Positions 43,843 to 52,703 of a stretch of DNA of 64,000 bases are shown piece by piece. Each line of letters begins with the position of its first letter. The stretch's first letter is position 1. Origin of the DNA: Runella zeae DSM 19591 (GTDB taxonomy: Bacteria; Bacteroidota; Bacteroidia; Cytophagales; Spirosomataceae). Position numbers and translations under genes: made by a program. The stretch lies in contig NZ_KE384046.1 in NCBI RefSeq assembly GCF_000423565.1, positions 8,387 to 72,386 on the forward strand, read 5' to 3'. Below the pieces are notes generated by a model. The model worked only from the letters and a program-made list of their open reading frames with translations. It made no database searches and was not told where the DNA came from.

Positions 43843-44241
43843 ATGAAAACGTTCGTTCATGCTTTTATGGCATTTTTATTAGTAGGTAGTACAGTAGCCG
43901 TAGCTCAGAGCAACCTCAACTCCCCTCATAACTACAAGCGTCCTGTGAGTCAGAAATCTTCTAAAAGCGAAAATGCGCTAGTAGTTTCAGCCGAGGAGCG
44001 AGCAGTTCCGTTGAAGTTAAAAAACAACGTAGCTTCGGCCCACAATTATAAGCGTCAAGGTGGAGCTAGTGTAGAACAAGAGGCAACACTCGTATTGTCG
44101 AGTCCGGTGATAGGCCCTGTGCCACAAAATCCGTTGTTGTTGCCTAATCACTACAAGAGCCAAAAGCCGATGAAAGTAGAAGAAAGGGTAGCACGGAAGG
44201 TAGTATTGCCGGAGGCTCCTAAAGATAGTTTGAGCAAGTAA
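43843..44241 (+). CDS. Small secreted protein with repeated HNYK motifs, paralogue 1
   Basis: A 132-residue protein with a signal peptide (MKTFVHAFMAFLLVGSTVAV, AQ). The mature part has three related motifs: SPHNYKRP at 27-34, SAHNYKRQ at 65-72 and PNHYKSQ at 101-107, each followed by valine-rich strands such as ALVVS and TLVLS and basic/acidic stretches. No known family. It is controlled by promoter A and ends in a strong terminator. The likely location is the periplasm or outer surface. The function is unknown; its link to a two-component system suggests an envelope stress or homeostasis role (inference). Confidence 0.75.
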   Translation: MKTFVHAFMAFLLVGSTVAVAQSNLNSPHNYKRPVSQKSSKSENALVVSAEERAVPLKLKNNVASAHNYKRQGGASVEQEATLVLSSPVIGPVPQNPLLLPNHYKSQKPMKVEERVARKVVLPEAPKDSLSK

Positions 44242-44353
44242 ATTGCTCCTGGGGGTGATAATGAGAAATTGCCCCCAAACCAAATTGAAAGCACGATTCT
44301 TTTCCATTCATACCATTGTTATTTAGTTTAGATTAGAAAACTGGTTTAAAGAC

Positions 44354-44390
44354 AAACAGCCTCGAAGAGTTTTCTTCGGGGCTGTTTTTT
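44354..44390 (+). terminator. Terminator of the first HNYK gene
   Basis: Stem of about 14 bp (AACAGCCTCGAAGA and TCTTCGGGGCTGTT, one mismatch) followed by a T run. Confidence 0.8.
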
Positions 44391-44444
44391 GGCAGTCATG
44401 CTTTCAAAATCGTCTTCGACTATCTGAAGGTTGCCTAAAAAAAC

Positions 44445-44502
44445 TTCTAAGGATATTCTAATGTAGGTCTAAGTTGAATCTAATGATGGCTAGATAAATT
44501 TG
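44445..44502 (+). promoter_or_regulatory. Promoter B: four 11-bp direct repeats with -33/-7 elements
   Basis: Units start at 44445, 44456, 44467 and 44478 (TTCTAAGGATA, TTCTAATGTAG, GTCTAAGTTGA, ATCTAATGATG). TTG at 44474-44476, then exactly 18 bases, then TAAATTTG at 44495-44502. The predicted transcript starts about 15 bases before the ATG at 44524. Confidence 0.8.
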
Positions 44503-44523
44503 TCACATTTAATTTTCAAAATC

Positions 44524-44808
44524 ATGGCACGCTATTCTCTTGATTATTCATTCAAAAACACATTTCCTAGCCCGCCTCAGAAGCGTAATTACGGCTTGGT
44601 GTGGGGGATAGGTATGTTGTTGTTTGCGTTTTTGTTTTTCGGAGGAATCGGAACCGCATTTCATTTCCGAAACTCCCATTTATCGTTAGTGAAAGCTCAT
44701 AATAGACTGAAAGTGAGCTATGACTCGCTTCATTCGGCCAAACAACACGCCGATTATCAACTCTATGAGATGAAGGCTAAATTGCAACAGCTCGGCGGCA
44801 CACCTTAG
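44524..44808 (+). CDS. Small membrane-anchored protein of the local regulon
   Basis: A 94-residue protein from the ATG at 44524; a TTG at 44500 overlaps the -7 element and cannot be the start. A cytoplasmic N terminus (ARYSLDYSFKNTFPSPPQKR), one transmembrane helix (LVWGIGMLLFAFLFFGGIGT) and a C-terminal coiled-coil-like helix (KAHNRLKVSYDSLHSAKQHA, YEMKAKLQQL). The topology suggests the coiled coil is in the periplasm. No known family. Its promoter is of the same type as those of the two flanking HNYK genes, so all three are probably co-regulated. Confidence 0.75.
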   Translation: MARYSLDYSFKNTFPSPPQKRNYGLVWGIGMLLFAFLFFGGIGTAFHFRNSHLSLVKAHNRLKVSYDSLHSAKQHADYQLYEMKAKLQQLGGTP

Positions 44809-44811
44809 AAA

Positions 44812-44869
44812 TTCTAATACTTTTCTAACATTACCCTAAGTTGCTTCTAATACCGTCGCCGTAGTTTTG
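44812..44869 (+). promoter_or_regulatory. Promoter C: four 11-bp direct repeats with -33/-7 elements
   Basis: Units start at 44812, 44823, 44834 and 44845 (TTCTAATACTT, TTCTAACATTA, CCCTAAGTTGC, TTCTAATACCG). TTG at 44841-44843, then exactly 18 bases, then TAGTTTTG at 44862-44869. Confidence 0.8.
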
Positions 44870-44962
44870 TAATGTCAAAAGACAAACAGATAGTAGCAGA
44901 AAAGCTACCCTGTGTATTCCAAAAAACAGAGAAGTATTCCATTTTAAAAATCAGAGATTATT

Positions 44963-45364
44963 ATGAAAACGTTCGTTCATACCCTTATAGCATTTGTATT
45001 TCTAGGTTCGGCGGTAGCTGTAGCCCAAAGCAGTCTGAGTTCGCCACACAACTACAAGCGTCCAGTAAGCCAGAAGGCAGCTAAAAGTGAGAGTTCTCTT
45101 GTTGTATCGACCGAGGAGCGTTCAGTACCGTTGAACTTACAAAACAACGTAGCTTCGGCGCACAACTATAAGCGACAAGGCGGTGCCAATGTAGCGCAAG
45201 AGGCAACGCTCGTATTGAACACGCCTGTGATAGGACCTGCTCCCCAAAATCCTTTTTTGTCGCCCAATCACTACAAGATTCAGAAACCAATGTCTGTAGA
45301 AGAAAGAGTTGCTCGTAGAGTTGAAACTACTCCTTCTCAGCAAAAAGATACATCGAGCAAATAA
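44963..45364 (+). CDS. Small secreted protein with repeated HNYK motifs, paralogue 2
   Basis: A 133-residue paralogue of the protein at 43843, with the same signal peptide design (MKTFVHTLIAFVFLGSAVAV, AQ) and the motifs SPHNYKRP, SAHNYKRQ and PNHYKIQ at matching positions. The C-terminal tail (RVETTPSQQKDTSSK) is the most diverged part. It is controlled by promoter C. Retention of both copies with conserved motifs points to selection on the protein, not only on the promoter. Confidence 0.75.
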   Translation: MKTFVHTLIAFVFLGSAVAVAQSSLSSPHNYKRPVSQKAAKSESSLVVSTEERSVPLNLQNNVASAHNYKRQGGANVAQEATLVLNTPVIGPAPQNPFLSPNHYKIQKPMSVEERVARRVETTPSQQKDTSSK

Positions 45365-45477
45365 TTTTGCTCAGGGGGTAGTTGGTTGCAATTGCCCCAA
45401 ACCAAATTGAGAGTAACGATTCTTTTCCTTCCATACCATTACTATTATTGTTTAGATTAGAGAACTGGTTTGAAACA

Positions 45478-45515
45478 CAAAAAGCCCCGAAGATTTTTCT
45501 CCGGGGCGCTTTTTT
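45478..45515 (+). terminator. Terminator of the second HNYK gene
   Basis: Stem AGCCCCGAAGA/TCTCCGGGGCGCT (imperfect) followed by TTTTTT. It also faces the convergent methyltransferase gene. Confidence 0.8.
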
Positions 45516-45536
45516 ATCGTCTTGTTGGGGGATCGC

Positions 45537-46301
45537 TTATTTCTGACAAAAATAAATAATTTCGTTGGCAGGAAGGGCAAAAAGCTTTACTTCCTCTGGC
45601 GTCAGTTGGTCCATTACAAAACGGTCTTCAGTTACTTTAAATCCACCTTTTTCGAGGCGTTTGCCATAGTCTCTTCCAAAAAGACGCAAGTGATCATCCT
45701 GCCAAAAATGCTTTTCTCTTTCTTTGGGATCGGTGATAGAGGCGTCTTCATAAGTCGTAGCTTTCGACAAGTCTTGGGGAGATTGGATAATCGCCCATCC
45801 CCCTGGTTTGAGTACTCGATATAGTTCCGACATAGCCTTTATATCATCGTCGACGTGTTCCATGACGTGGTTACAGAAAGTGACATCGAAGGTATTGTCA
45901 GGAAAAGGAATTTGGTGAATATCCATTTTGACTTTCGCCAAAGGCGATTCGATATCGGCGGTGATATAATCCAAGTTTTTCATCCGCTCAAAACGGTCGA
46001 TAAAACAATATTCGGGAGCTACGTGTAGGAGTTTGAGATTATCTTTAAAAAAATTTGTTTTACGCTGTAGATACAGATACATCAGGCGGTGCCGTTCAAG
46101 TGATAAGCAGTGAGGACAGAGGGCGTTGTCGCGTCCTGAACGTCCATAGGGTAGAAATTTACGAAATTCGCTACCGCATACGCTACACTTGACCCCTTTT
46201 CCTAAATAAAGAATAGATAACGCACGTGCCCCAAAATGACTCACAAGTTGTAAGTATTTGCGCGGTACGTGTCTCAGTACCCAACTAATGATTTCTTTCA
46301 T
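45537..46301 (-). CDS. SAM-dependent methyltransferase with N-terminal zinc ribbon
   Basis: A 254-residue class I methyltransferase. The N-terminal part has two Cys pairs (CSVCGSEF and CPHCLSLERHR), a likely zinc ribbon. The Rossmann core follows: LLHVAPEYCFIDRFERM, DYITADIES, then FDVTFCNHVMEHVDDD and YRVLKPGGWAIIQSP. The substrate is unknown; this type often occurs in surface-glycan or lipid gene sets. Convergent with the HNYK gene across a shared terminator. Confidence 0.85.
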   Translation of the reverse strand: MKEIISWVLRHVPRKYLQLVSHFGARALSILYLGKGVKCSVCGSEFRKFLPYGRSGRDNALCPHCLSLERHRLMYLYLQRKTNFFKDNLKLLHVAPEYCFIDRFERMKNLDYITADIESPLAKVKMDIHQIPFPDNTFDVTFCNHVMEHVDDDIKAMSELYRVLKPGGWAIIQSPQDLSKATTYEDASITDPKEREKHFWQDDHLRLFGRDYGKRLEKGGFKVTEDRFVMDQLTPEEVKLFALPANEIIYFCQK

Positions 46302-46391
46302 TCGCTAATTTTATGAGATTTTTTTCAACAATTCCTGCAAAGTTTTTACTTTTCGACTTAAAAGCAAAACCTAAAGACACCAACTACAAAT

Positions 46392-46748
46392 ATGATTCCA
46401 AAAACCTCAAAACCACCCGGCCAAAAATTGGTCAAACGCATGAGTTCACGTACCAAATGGATGATACTTGGCCCGCTGAGTACCATAGTTTTGGGGTATG
46501 GATTGTGCGTATTTAGCGAAGCAGGGCACCTCAAGCACACCAATGCTCCTTTTCGTCAATGGTTTTTGATGGGTACGTATAGCTTGATCGTAATCAATGG
46601 TGCCCTTGTGATGTTTGGGCAAGCCGTCATTTTTCGCATTCAGTATAAATATCGCCAAGAAATGCGCCGAAAATTGAAAAAAATGCAGAAAGAGTGGGAG
46701 ACTGCCCTTAAAAAGAAAAATGCCGCTCAAGGCGGCAAATTTGGTTAA
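46392..46748 (+). CDS. Hypothetical two-helix membrane protein
   Basis: A 118-residue protein with two transmembrane segments (MILGPLSTIVLGYGLCVF and LMGTYSLIVINGALVMFGQA) and a long basic C-terminal helix (YKYRQEMRRKLKKMQKEW). Several Bacteroidota carry proteins of this design; no function is known to me. Its 3' end overlaps the convergent small gene by four bases. Start at the ATG at 46392. Confidence 0.65.
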   Translation: MIPKTSKPPGQKLVKRMSSRTKWMILGPLSTIVLGYGLCVFSEAGHLKHTNAPFRQWFLMGTYSLIVINGALVMFGQAVIFRIQYKYRQEMRRKLKKMQKEWETALKKKNAAQGGKFG

Positions 46749-46894
46749 GCTTTAGCGGCGAATTCAGCCTTGATAGCCTCTACATCAACTTTTTTGATTT
46801 CTGGCTTCCACAAACGTTGCTTCATTAGTTTTTGCTCGTTTTGTGGTATCATTACGTTGCGCTTGCTTTTACGCAAAAGTTTAGTCACACCCAT
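46745..46894 (-). CDS. Small conserved basic protein
   Basis: A 49-residue protein from the ATG at 46892-46894 (MGVTKLLRKSKRNVMIPQNE), then KLMKQRLWKPEIKKVDVEAI. An upstream in-frame ATG at 46937 would add a non-conserved leader. Lys-rich with no hydrophobic segment, compatible with a nucleic-acid or ribosome-associated role (inference). Divergent from hisS. Confidence 0.6.
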   Translation of the reverse strand: MGVTKLLRKSKRNVMIPQNEQKLMKQRLWKPEIKKVDVEAIKAEFAAKA

Positions 46895-47073
46895 TGTAGT
46901 ATTATCTTTAAATGATGATTCTGAAAAAATGAGCCGCAAAAATACGGACTTCTTTTTAAAAAAGTAAGTGCTCTGTGCTTTTTTTTCGGGGGAGGTGCTA
47001 CTTTTGTGGTTTCTTTGAACAGGCTACAGGTACTCAAACGGTGGCTCTTCGATTCTTATTAACTCCTAAAATA

Positions 47074-48462
47074 ATGAGTAAACCTTCTTTGGCGCGTGGG
47101 ACGCGTGATTTTGGCCCCGCGCAAATGACCAAACGCAACTACATCTTTGATACTATTCGACGTGTATTTCAAAAATATGGATTTCAACCTTTGGAAACTC
47201 CTGCTTTCGAAAACTTGTCGGTATTGATGGGAAAATACGGGGATGAAGGCGATCAGCTTTTGTTCAAAATACTCAATTCTGGCAACTTCGCCGACGGCCT
47301 CAAAGAAGAGCATCTTCAAGAAGGCTATAAAAAATTAACGCTCAAAATCTCCGAAAAAGGGCTTCGTTATGACCTTACGGTACCTTTTGCGCGCTATGTA
47401 GTCATGAATCGCGGAGAGCTTGTGATGCCCTTCAAACGCTATCAGATTCAGCCTGTGTGGCGTGCCGACCGACCACAACGCGGACGCTATCGGGAGTTTT
47501 ATCAGTGCGATGCCGATGTGGTGGGTACCGACTCACTGCTTTGCGAAGCTGAGATTGTACTGATGATTCACGAAGTGCTTCGCGCCTTGGGGCTTACAAG
47601 CTTTGCCGTCAAAATCAACAACCGTAAAATATTAAGCGGTATCGCAGAAGTAATAGGTGCGCCGGGTCAAGAAGGCCCTATGTGCGTGGCGATTGATAAA
47701 TTGGATAAGATTGGCAAAGAAAAAGTAGAAGAAGAACTGGCAGAAAGAGGGTTTTCAGCAGAGGCTATTCAGAAATTACAGCCTATTTACGGATTAGCTG
47801 AGGAGCAAACGGATATTTTTGGTAAACTACGTGAGTGGTTGGCTACTTCTGAAATTGGAATGAAAGGCATTTCGGAGCTCGAAGAGGTATGGAAAAAGGT
47901 CTCAAATTTTGGGCTTGATTCTCCATTAATGCAACTCGACGTCACGCTCGCACGTGGCTTAAGCTATTATACAGGGGCTATTTTTGAGGTAAAAGCCAAT
48001 AAGCCCACCGGCGAACCCGTCCAAATGGGAAGTATCTCAGGAGGCGGTCGCTACGACAATCTCACGGGTACTTTCGGAATGCCGGGGTTGTCGGGAGTAG
48101 GTATTTCTTTTGGGGTAGATCGTATTTATGATGTTTTGGAAGAGTTGGGACTTTTTCCAGAAAATCAGTCGATTTCTACCCAAATCATGATTACCAATTT
48201 CGATGCCGAAGCTGAAGCATATGGCCTTGGGGTATTACGGGCGCTTCGTGAAGCAGGAATCAATGCAGAGCTATATCCTGATGCCGCCAAGCTCAAAAAA
48301 CAATTTGACTACGCCGACCGTAAGCGTATTCCTTACGTGTTGATTGTAGGCTCAGACGAAATTCAAACTGGTGTTTTATCCCTTAAAAACATGAAAACAG
48401 GAGAACAAGAAAAACTTATTCTTACTGATATTATCTCAAAGATTTCCAGTACTTTATTGTAG
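47074..48462 (+). CDS. hisS: Histidyl-tRNA synthetase
   Basis: A 462-residue class II synthetase. Start at the ATG at 47074 (MSKPSLARGTRDFGPAQMTK), since the upstream part of the frame has no family similarity. Motif 2 lies in QPVWRADRPQRGRYREFYQC; the histidine-specific loop LARGLSYYTGAIFEV and motif 3 GIGFD-type (GVGISFGVDRIYD) are present, followed by the anticodon-binding domain. Ends before a strong bidirectional terminator. Confidence 0.96.
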   Translation: MSKPSLARGTRDFGPAQMTKRNYIFDTIRRVFQKYGFQPLETPAFENLSVLMGKYGDEGDQLLFKILNSGNFADGLKEEHLQEGYKKLTLKISEKGLRYDLTVPFARYVVMNRGELVMPFKRYQIQPVWRADRPQRGRYREFYQCDADVVGTDSLLCEAEIVLMIHEVLRALGLTSFAVKINNRKILSGIAEVIGAPGQEGPMCVAIDKLDKIGKEKVEEELAERGFSAEAIQKLQPIYGLAEEQTDIFGKLREWLATSEIGMKGISELEEVWKKVSNFGLDSPLMQLDVTLARGLSYYTGAIFEVKANKPTGEPVQMGSISGGGRYDNLTGTFGMPGLSGVGISFGVDRIYDVLEELGLFPENQSISTQIMITNFDAEAEAYGLGVLRALREAGINAELYPDAAKLKKQFDYADRKRIPYVLIVGSDEIQTGVLSLKNMKTGEQEKLILTDIISKISSTLL

Positions 48463-48508
48463 AAAAGTGACTGTCTCTTGAAGCAATCTGCATTTTCAAG
48501 CGACATAA

Positions 48509-48555
48509 TCATCAAAAAAGGCTTGGGACAATAGTTCCCAAGCCTTTTTTGATGA
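48509..48555. terminator. Bidirectional terminator between hisS and yidC
   Basis: Perfect 20-bp arms (TCATCAAAAAAGGCTTGGGA and its complement) with a 7-base loop; A and T runs are part of the stem. Confidence 0.92.
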
Positions 48556-48570
48556 TTGATTAAAAACGTT

Positions 48571-50451
48571 TTAGTTTTTCTTCTTCAACTGTTGGCGTTT
48601 TGCGTCTGTTTGCTTTTTAGCATCTTCAGCCTGTTTTTTGGCTTCTTCTGCGGCTTTCATAGAGCGCTCAAGCATATCCGAAAACTTAGATTTCTTTTTC
48701 TCTCCCGAAGCGATTTTCTTACGGTTATCTTCCAAAATAGACCTGATTTTGTCGTCATTTACAAAACGGCGAATCACTTGCTGTTGAATGATAGTCACTA
48801 CGTTTGAGACCAGATAATAGAAGCTCAATCCTGCGGGGAATGTATTCATGATAAACATAAACATCACTGGCATAAAATACGTCAACATACGCATATCTGG
48901 CATGCCAGGCTGCTGTACTTGAGTAGGGGTGATTTGATTGTTGTACCACGCATACACAAGCTGCGACACGGTCATGGCGAGTGTAAAAATACTTACGTGT
49001 GCTCCATAAAAAGGAATCGAAAATGGCAGCTTAATAGGCGCATCGTAAGTAGACAAGTCGCTAGCCCATAGAAAAGACTGCTGACGAAGCTCAATTAGAT
49101 TCGGAAATAAGAAAAACAAAGACATCAAAATAGGCATCGTAGCCAGTACCGGAATACATCCACTCAATGGGCTGACCCCCACTTGCTGGTAGAGCTTCAT
49201 TTGTTCTTGCTGCATTTTGGTAGGGTCGTCGCCTACTTTTTCTCTGATAATAGCCAGCTCTGGAGCAAGCATGCGCATTTTAGCCATACTTACATACGAC
49301 TTATAAACGAGCGGTGTCATGAGAAGTTTTACAATCAATACTAGTACAATGATGAGCAAACCGTAATTAGAAATAAAATTCTCTAAAAAGTTAAACATCG
49401 GTACAAAGAAGAACTTGTTGAGGGGTTTCAAAAACGCATATCCCAAGTCTACATTATCCCCAAAATCAGGTGCCGCTTTTACTTCTTTTACTACTTGATA
49501 GTCGTTAGGGCCAAAGAAAAACTGAAAATTGCCTTTACCCGCTTTCAAATCAGTGGTAGCAATTGCCCCTTCACTTTGCATCGTTTTGATGTAGTCATTG
49601 TTGGTGGCGTCTACGAGAGATTTTAGCGTGACATTGTTGAGTAGAGAGGTTTTAGCAATAAAAGCCGTCAAGAAATATTTGTTTTTGTGCGAAAACCACG
49701 AAACAGGTTGCTCAATTTTTTCTTCTACATTTTCGCCTTGCCCTCTTCCTATATCAGAAAGGCTCCCGTCGGAGTAGTAGTTGGTGGTTACTACTTTACG
49801 GTTTTCGGCCATGTCGTTTTCAAATTGTTTTAGTTTGTCTTGCCATACAAAACGCGTAGGGTCATTTTTAACTAAAGCATCTAGACCCACCAATTGTACA
49901 TCATAATCTATCAGATAGCCACTGCCTTGAATGGTGTAGGTTTGGTCGATGTATTGATTGGCACCGAGAGCTAATCTAAACGAAACCTTGATGGATTGTC
50001 CTGCTGTGAGGGTGGTATTGGCGGCAGTGGTGGTGAAATATAAATCTGAAAGATTGATATTGCCTTTAGTGGTAGGAAGTTCTAAACTGAACTTACTGCT
50101 TTTGTCGTCGATAAGGTAAAGAGGCTGTTGCTCATACGTTTTGTATTTTTTGAGTAAAACTTCTTTGACATTTCCGCCTTTGGTACTAAAAGTGATACGC
50201 AGGTCTTCGTTTTCAACCACAATATCTTTGGCGGTTCCTTGAGCAGCGCTCGAAAAATCTCCATAAATGGCCTTAGCAGCTACTGAATCCAACTGTCTTT
50301 GTGCTGGAGCGGTAGCGGTTGAAGTGCTGGGGGTAGTTTTGGCTTGACTAGTGGGATTAGGCTTGGCAGGTTCGGGGTTTGGTACCAAAAGCTGATACCC
50401 CACCAGCATACCTAAAATAAGCACTAATCCAATAATTTGATTTCTCTCCAT
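48571..50451 (-). CDS. yidC: Membrane protein insertase YidC
   Basis: A 626-residue inner-membrane insertase. An N-terminal helix (IIGLVLILGMLVGYQLLV), a Thr/Ala/Pro-rich linker, the large periplasmic beta-sandwich (~80-350), then the five-helix 60KD_IMP core with YGLLIIVLVLIVKLLMTPLV, the PLSGCIPVLATMPILMSLFF segment and FPAGLSFYYLVSNVVTIIQQ. The Lys-rich tail (AAEEAKKQAEDAKKQTDAKR) is probably ribosome-binding. It inserts proteins with or without Sec. The yidD gene lies elsewhere in this window (61446). Confidence 0.95.
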   Translation of the reverse strand: MERNQIIGLVLILGMLVGYQLLVPNPEPAKPNPTSQAKTTPSTSTATAPAQRQLDSVAAKAIYGDFSSAAQGTAKDIVVENEDLRITFSTKGGNVKEVLLKKYKTYEQQPLYLIDDKSSKFSLELPTTKGNINLSDLYFTTTAANTTLTAGQSIKVSFRLALGANQYIDQTYTIQGSGYLIDYDVQLVGLDALVKNDPTRFVWQDKLKQFENDMAENRKVVTTNYYSDGSLSDIGRGQGENVEEKIEQPVSWFSHKNKYFLTAFIAKTSLLNNVTLKSLVDATNNDYIKTMQSEGAIATTDLKAGKGNFQFFFGPNDYQVVKEVKAAPDFGDNVDLGYAFLKPLNKFFFVPMFNFLENFISNYGLLIIVLVLIVKLLMTPLVYKSYVSMAKMRMLAPELAIIREKVGDDPTKMQQEQMKLYQQVGVSPLSGCIPVLATMPILMSLFFLFPNLIELRQQSFLWASDLSTYDAPIKLPFSIPFYGAHVSIFTLAMTVSQLVYAWYNNQITPTQVQQPGMPDMRMLTYFMPVMFMFIMNTFPAGLSFYYLVSNVVTIIQQQVIRRFVNDDKIRSILEDNRKKIASGEKKKSKFSDMLERSMKAAEEAKKQAEDAKKQTDAKRQQLKKKN

Positions 50452-50885
50452 TATTTTGGTTTTAACGTTATCTTTATTCGTTGAGCCCTATTCTGCGGTA
50501 GGTCGATGCGTCATAGTTGTTTTTGCAGATATAGATTCCTTCAACATTTTTTTCAAAAAGCGGGTGCAAAGTTAGTGAGTTTTCAAGAAATAGTACTTGG
50601 AGAAGGGATGAGTGGTAATATTTTAGTGAAAATTTAACGTAAATGCTTAAAAAAAGAATAATTGGTGAAAATTTTTCTTGACACAATCACGTTTTAGAGT
50701 TAACATTGCAAAACATTTCTGACAACACCGCGGTAACCTCTGATACTGATAGACCCAAAAACCGCCTCCCTTGTTCAGTTCAAGCTTTCAATCCTATTTA
50801 ATTTCTTGGTTAGCTCTCAAATTGTTAAACACCTAATAGTAAAAGAATTCCTTGTGTAAAGTCTCTCTTTACCTTTCCCTATTTT
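50452..50885. other. Divergent control region of yidC and rho
   Basis: 434 bp without a supported gene; it holds the leaders and promoters of both flanking genes. I see no convincing TAnnTTTG element or hairpin close to rho. The leader of rho is A/C/T-rich with little secondary structure. Confidence 0.35.
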
Positions 50886-52637
50886 ATGCTCAGTACTGAC
50901 GATCTTAACAACAAACTCCTGTCGGAGTTAAGAGTTCTTGCCGAACAAATCGGCCTCAAAGACTACAATAAATTAGCAAAAAAAGATCTTATAAACAGGA
51001 TTTTAGAACGCCAACTGACTGCTGAGCAGCCAGAAGCGAATCCTCCTGCCAAACGACCTCGTAAGGGGAATGATACGGCCGCTGTTGAGAAAAAAATACA
51101 GCCTTTAGCCCAAATTCCCCCCGTTCGTGAATATACTCATTCTGACCATAGCGAAAAACGTTCGAAGCGTCAACGAATCCAAAAAGAAAAAGCTGATCCT
51201 CAAGTACCTATATTATTCACTACACCAGCGCTTGAAGCGCAAGGCGCTTTGGAGGAAATGCCACCTTCAGTAGTGGAAGCACCGGTATTGGAGGAAGTAG
51301 TTGTACCTAATGCGTTTGTAGAGGAGGATGGATTTGAAGATTTAAAAATAGAAGATTTGCCCGAAGATGAATTTTTGGATACCTCTTTTATTACTGAAAA
51401 TCTTGATACTGAGGCGCCTGTTGATATCGAACCGCCCAAGCCAGAAGAAAAACCACGCGAATATAAAGACGAATACTACAATAAAATCAAACGTCAGTAT
51501 AACAATTACGTCAAAGAATTTGATGGTTTAATCATCAACGAAGGCGTGCTGGAAATTATGTCTGATGGAGGATATGGCTTCTTACGGTCGGCTGACTACA
51601 ATTACCTTGCTAGCCCCGACGATATATACGTCTCGCCTTCACAAATTAAATTGTTTGGCCTTAAAACCGGTGATAGTATTCGGGGTTCTGTAAGACCTCC
51701 CAAAGAAGGTGAAAAATATTTCGCGTTGCTTAGAGTTGAAACCGTCAACGGAAAAACAACCGAAGAAATTCGTGACCGTATTCCGTTTGAGTATTTAACT
51801 CCCCTTTTTCCTGAAGAACATATCAAGCTCAGTGGAAAAGCCGACAATTATTCGACTCGTGTTTTAGACTTATTTGCCCCTATCGGAAAAGGACAACGTG
51901 GGATGATTGTGGCCCAGCCCAAAACTGGTAAAACAGTATTGCTGAAAGAAATAGCCAATGCCATTACGCGCAATCACCCCGAAATTTACCTCATTATACT
52001 ACTCATTGACGAACGCCCCGAAGAAGTAACCGATATGCAGCGTAGCGTAAGGGCGGAAGTTATCTCTTCTACCTTTGATGAGCAAGCCGACCGTCACGTA
52101 AAAGTGGCTGGAATTGTACTCGAAAAAGCCAAACGAATGGTCGAGTGCGGACACGATGTTGTGATTTTGTTGGATTCTATTACACGCCTTGCCCGTGCAC
52201 ACAATACCGTTACCCCTGCCTCTGGCAAAATCCTTTCGGGTGGGGTAGATGCCAATGCTTTACACAAACCCAAAAGATTTTTTGGCGCAGCTCGTAACGT
52301 AGAAAATGGAGGCTCACTTACGATTATTGCTACGGCATTGATTGATACCGGCTCTAAAATGGACGAGGTGATTTTTGAAGAATTCAAAGGTACTGGTAAC
52401 ATGGAGTTGCAGCTAGATCGCCGTTTGGCCAACAAACGTATTTATCCAGCTATCGATGTGATGTCGTCAGGTACGCGTCGTGAAGATTTGCTGCTTGATA
52501 AAGAAACCCTCCAACGTATGTGGATTCTCCGTAAACATTTGTCGGATATGAATCCCAACGAAGCAATGGATTTCTTGCTCGACCGCATGAAAGGAACTCG
52601 TACCAACGAAGAGTTTTTGGTATCGATGAATCGCTAA
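50886..52637 (+). CDS. rho: Transcription termination factor Rho with long low-complexity insert
   Basis: A 583-residue hexameric RNA helicase. The Rho N-terminal helical domain (~1-45, [20 protein letters not shown]) is followed by a ~155-residue charged, Pro/Glu-rich insert, then the RNA-binding cold-shock-like domain (~210-290, [16 protein letters not shown]) and the ATPase core with P-loop [33 protein letters not shown] and the Q/R loops. The E. coli protein has 419 residues; the extra length is the insert, which is common in Bacteroidota. Confidence 0.97.
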   Translation: MLSTDDLNNKLLSELRVLAEQIGLKDYNKLAKKDLINRILERQLTAEQPEANPPAKRPRKGNDTAAVEKKIQPLAQIPPVREYTHSDHSEKRSKRQRIQKEKADPQVPILFTTPALEAQGALEEMPPSVVEAPVLEEVVVPNAFVEEDGFEDLKIEDLPEDEFLDTSFITENLDTEAPVDIEPPKPEEKPREYKDEYYNKIKRQYNNYVKEFDGLIINEGVLEIMSDGGYGFLRSADYNYLASPDDIYVSPSQIKLFGLKTGDSIRGSVRPPKEGEKYFALLRVETVNGKTTEEIRDRIPFEYLTPLFPEEHIKLSGKADNYSTRVLDLFAPIGKGQRGMIVAQPKTGKTVLLKEIANAITRNHPEIYLIILLIDERPEEVTDMQRSVRAEVISSTFDEQADRHVKVAGIVLEKAKRMVECGHDVVILLDSITRLARAHNTVTPASGKILSGGVDANALHKPKRFFGAARNVENGGSLTIIATALIDTGSKMDEVIFEEFKGTGNMELQLDRRLANKRIYPAIDVMSSGTRREDLLLDKETLQRMWILRKHLSDMNPNEAMDFLLDRMKGTRTNEEFLVSMNR

Positions 52638-52661
52638 ACGTTTTTTATTTATAAAGATTAC

Positions 52662-52695
52662 AAAATTAGCCCGCTCCACTGAGCGGGCTAATTTT
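52662..52695. terminator. Bidirectional terminator after rho
   Basis: Perfect 15-bp arms AAAATTAGCCCGCTC and GAGCGGGCTAATTTT with a 4-base loop, serving the convergent rho and methyltransferase genes. Confidence 0.9.
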
Positions 52696-52703
52696 GTAGT
52701 TAG

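Larger units (their letters stand above)
43694..44395. repeat. Tandem-duplicated gene unit, copy 1
   Basis: Promoter, leader, coding region, 3' untranslated region and terminator all recur at 44812-45515. Leaders share GTCAAAAGACAAACAGA and the stretches GTGTATTCC and ATCAGAGATTA; 3' regions share GCCCC..CAAACCAAATTGA and GATTCTTTTCC. Confidence 0.85.
44812..45515. repeat. Tandem-duplicated gene unit, copy 2
   Basis: Second copy of the unit at 43694-44395, diverged throughout but collinear from promoter to terminator. The unrelated membrane-protein gene (44524-44808) and its promoter lie between the copies. Confidence 0.85.

Noticed and set aside
43694-44869. CRISPR-like or microsatellite reading of the 11-bp repeats
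   Set aside because: Only four units each, no spacers, and precise placement relative to -33/-7 elements; an operator array explains them better.
45522-45824. 100-codon plus-strand frame after the second HNYK gene
   Set aside because: It runs antisense through the methyltransferase gene and begins inside the terminator region.
50474-50686. 70-codon frame upstream of yidC
   Set aside because: It has a low-complexity leader-like composition and no protein features; the region is more likely the yidC leader.
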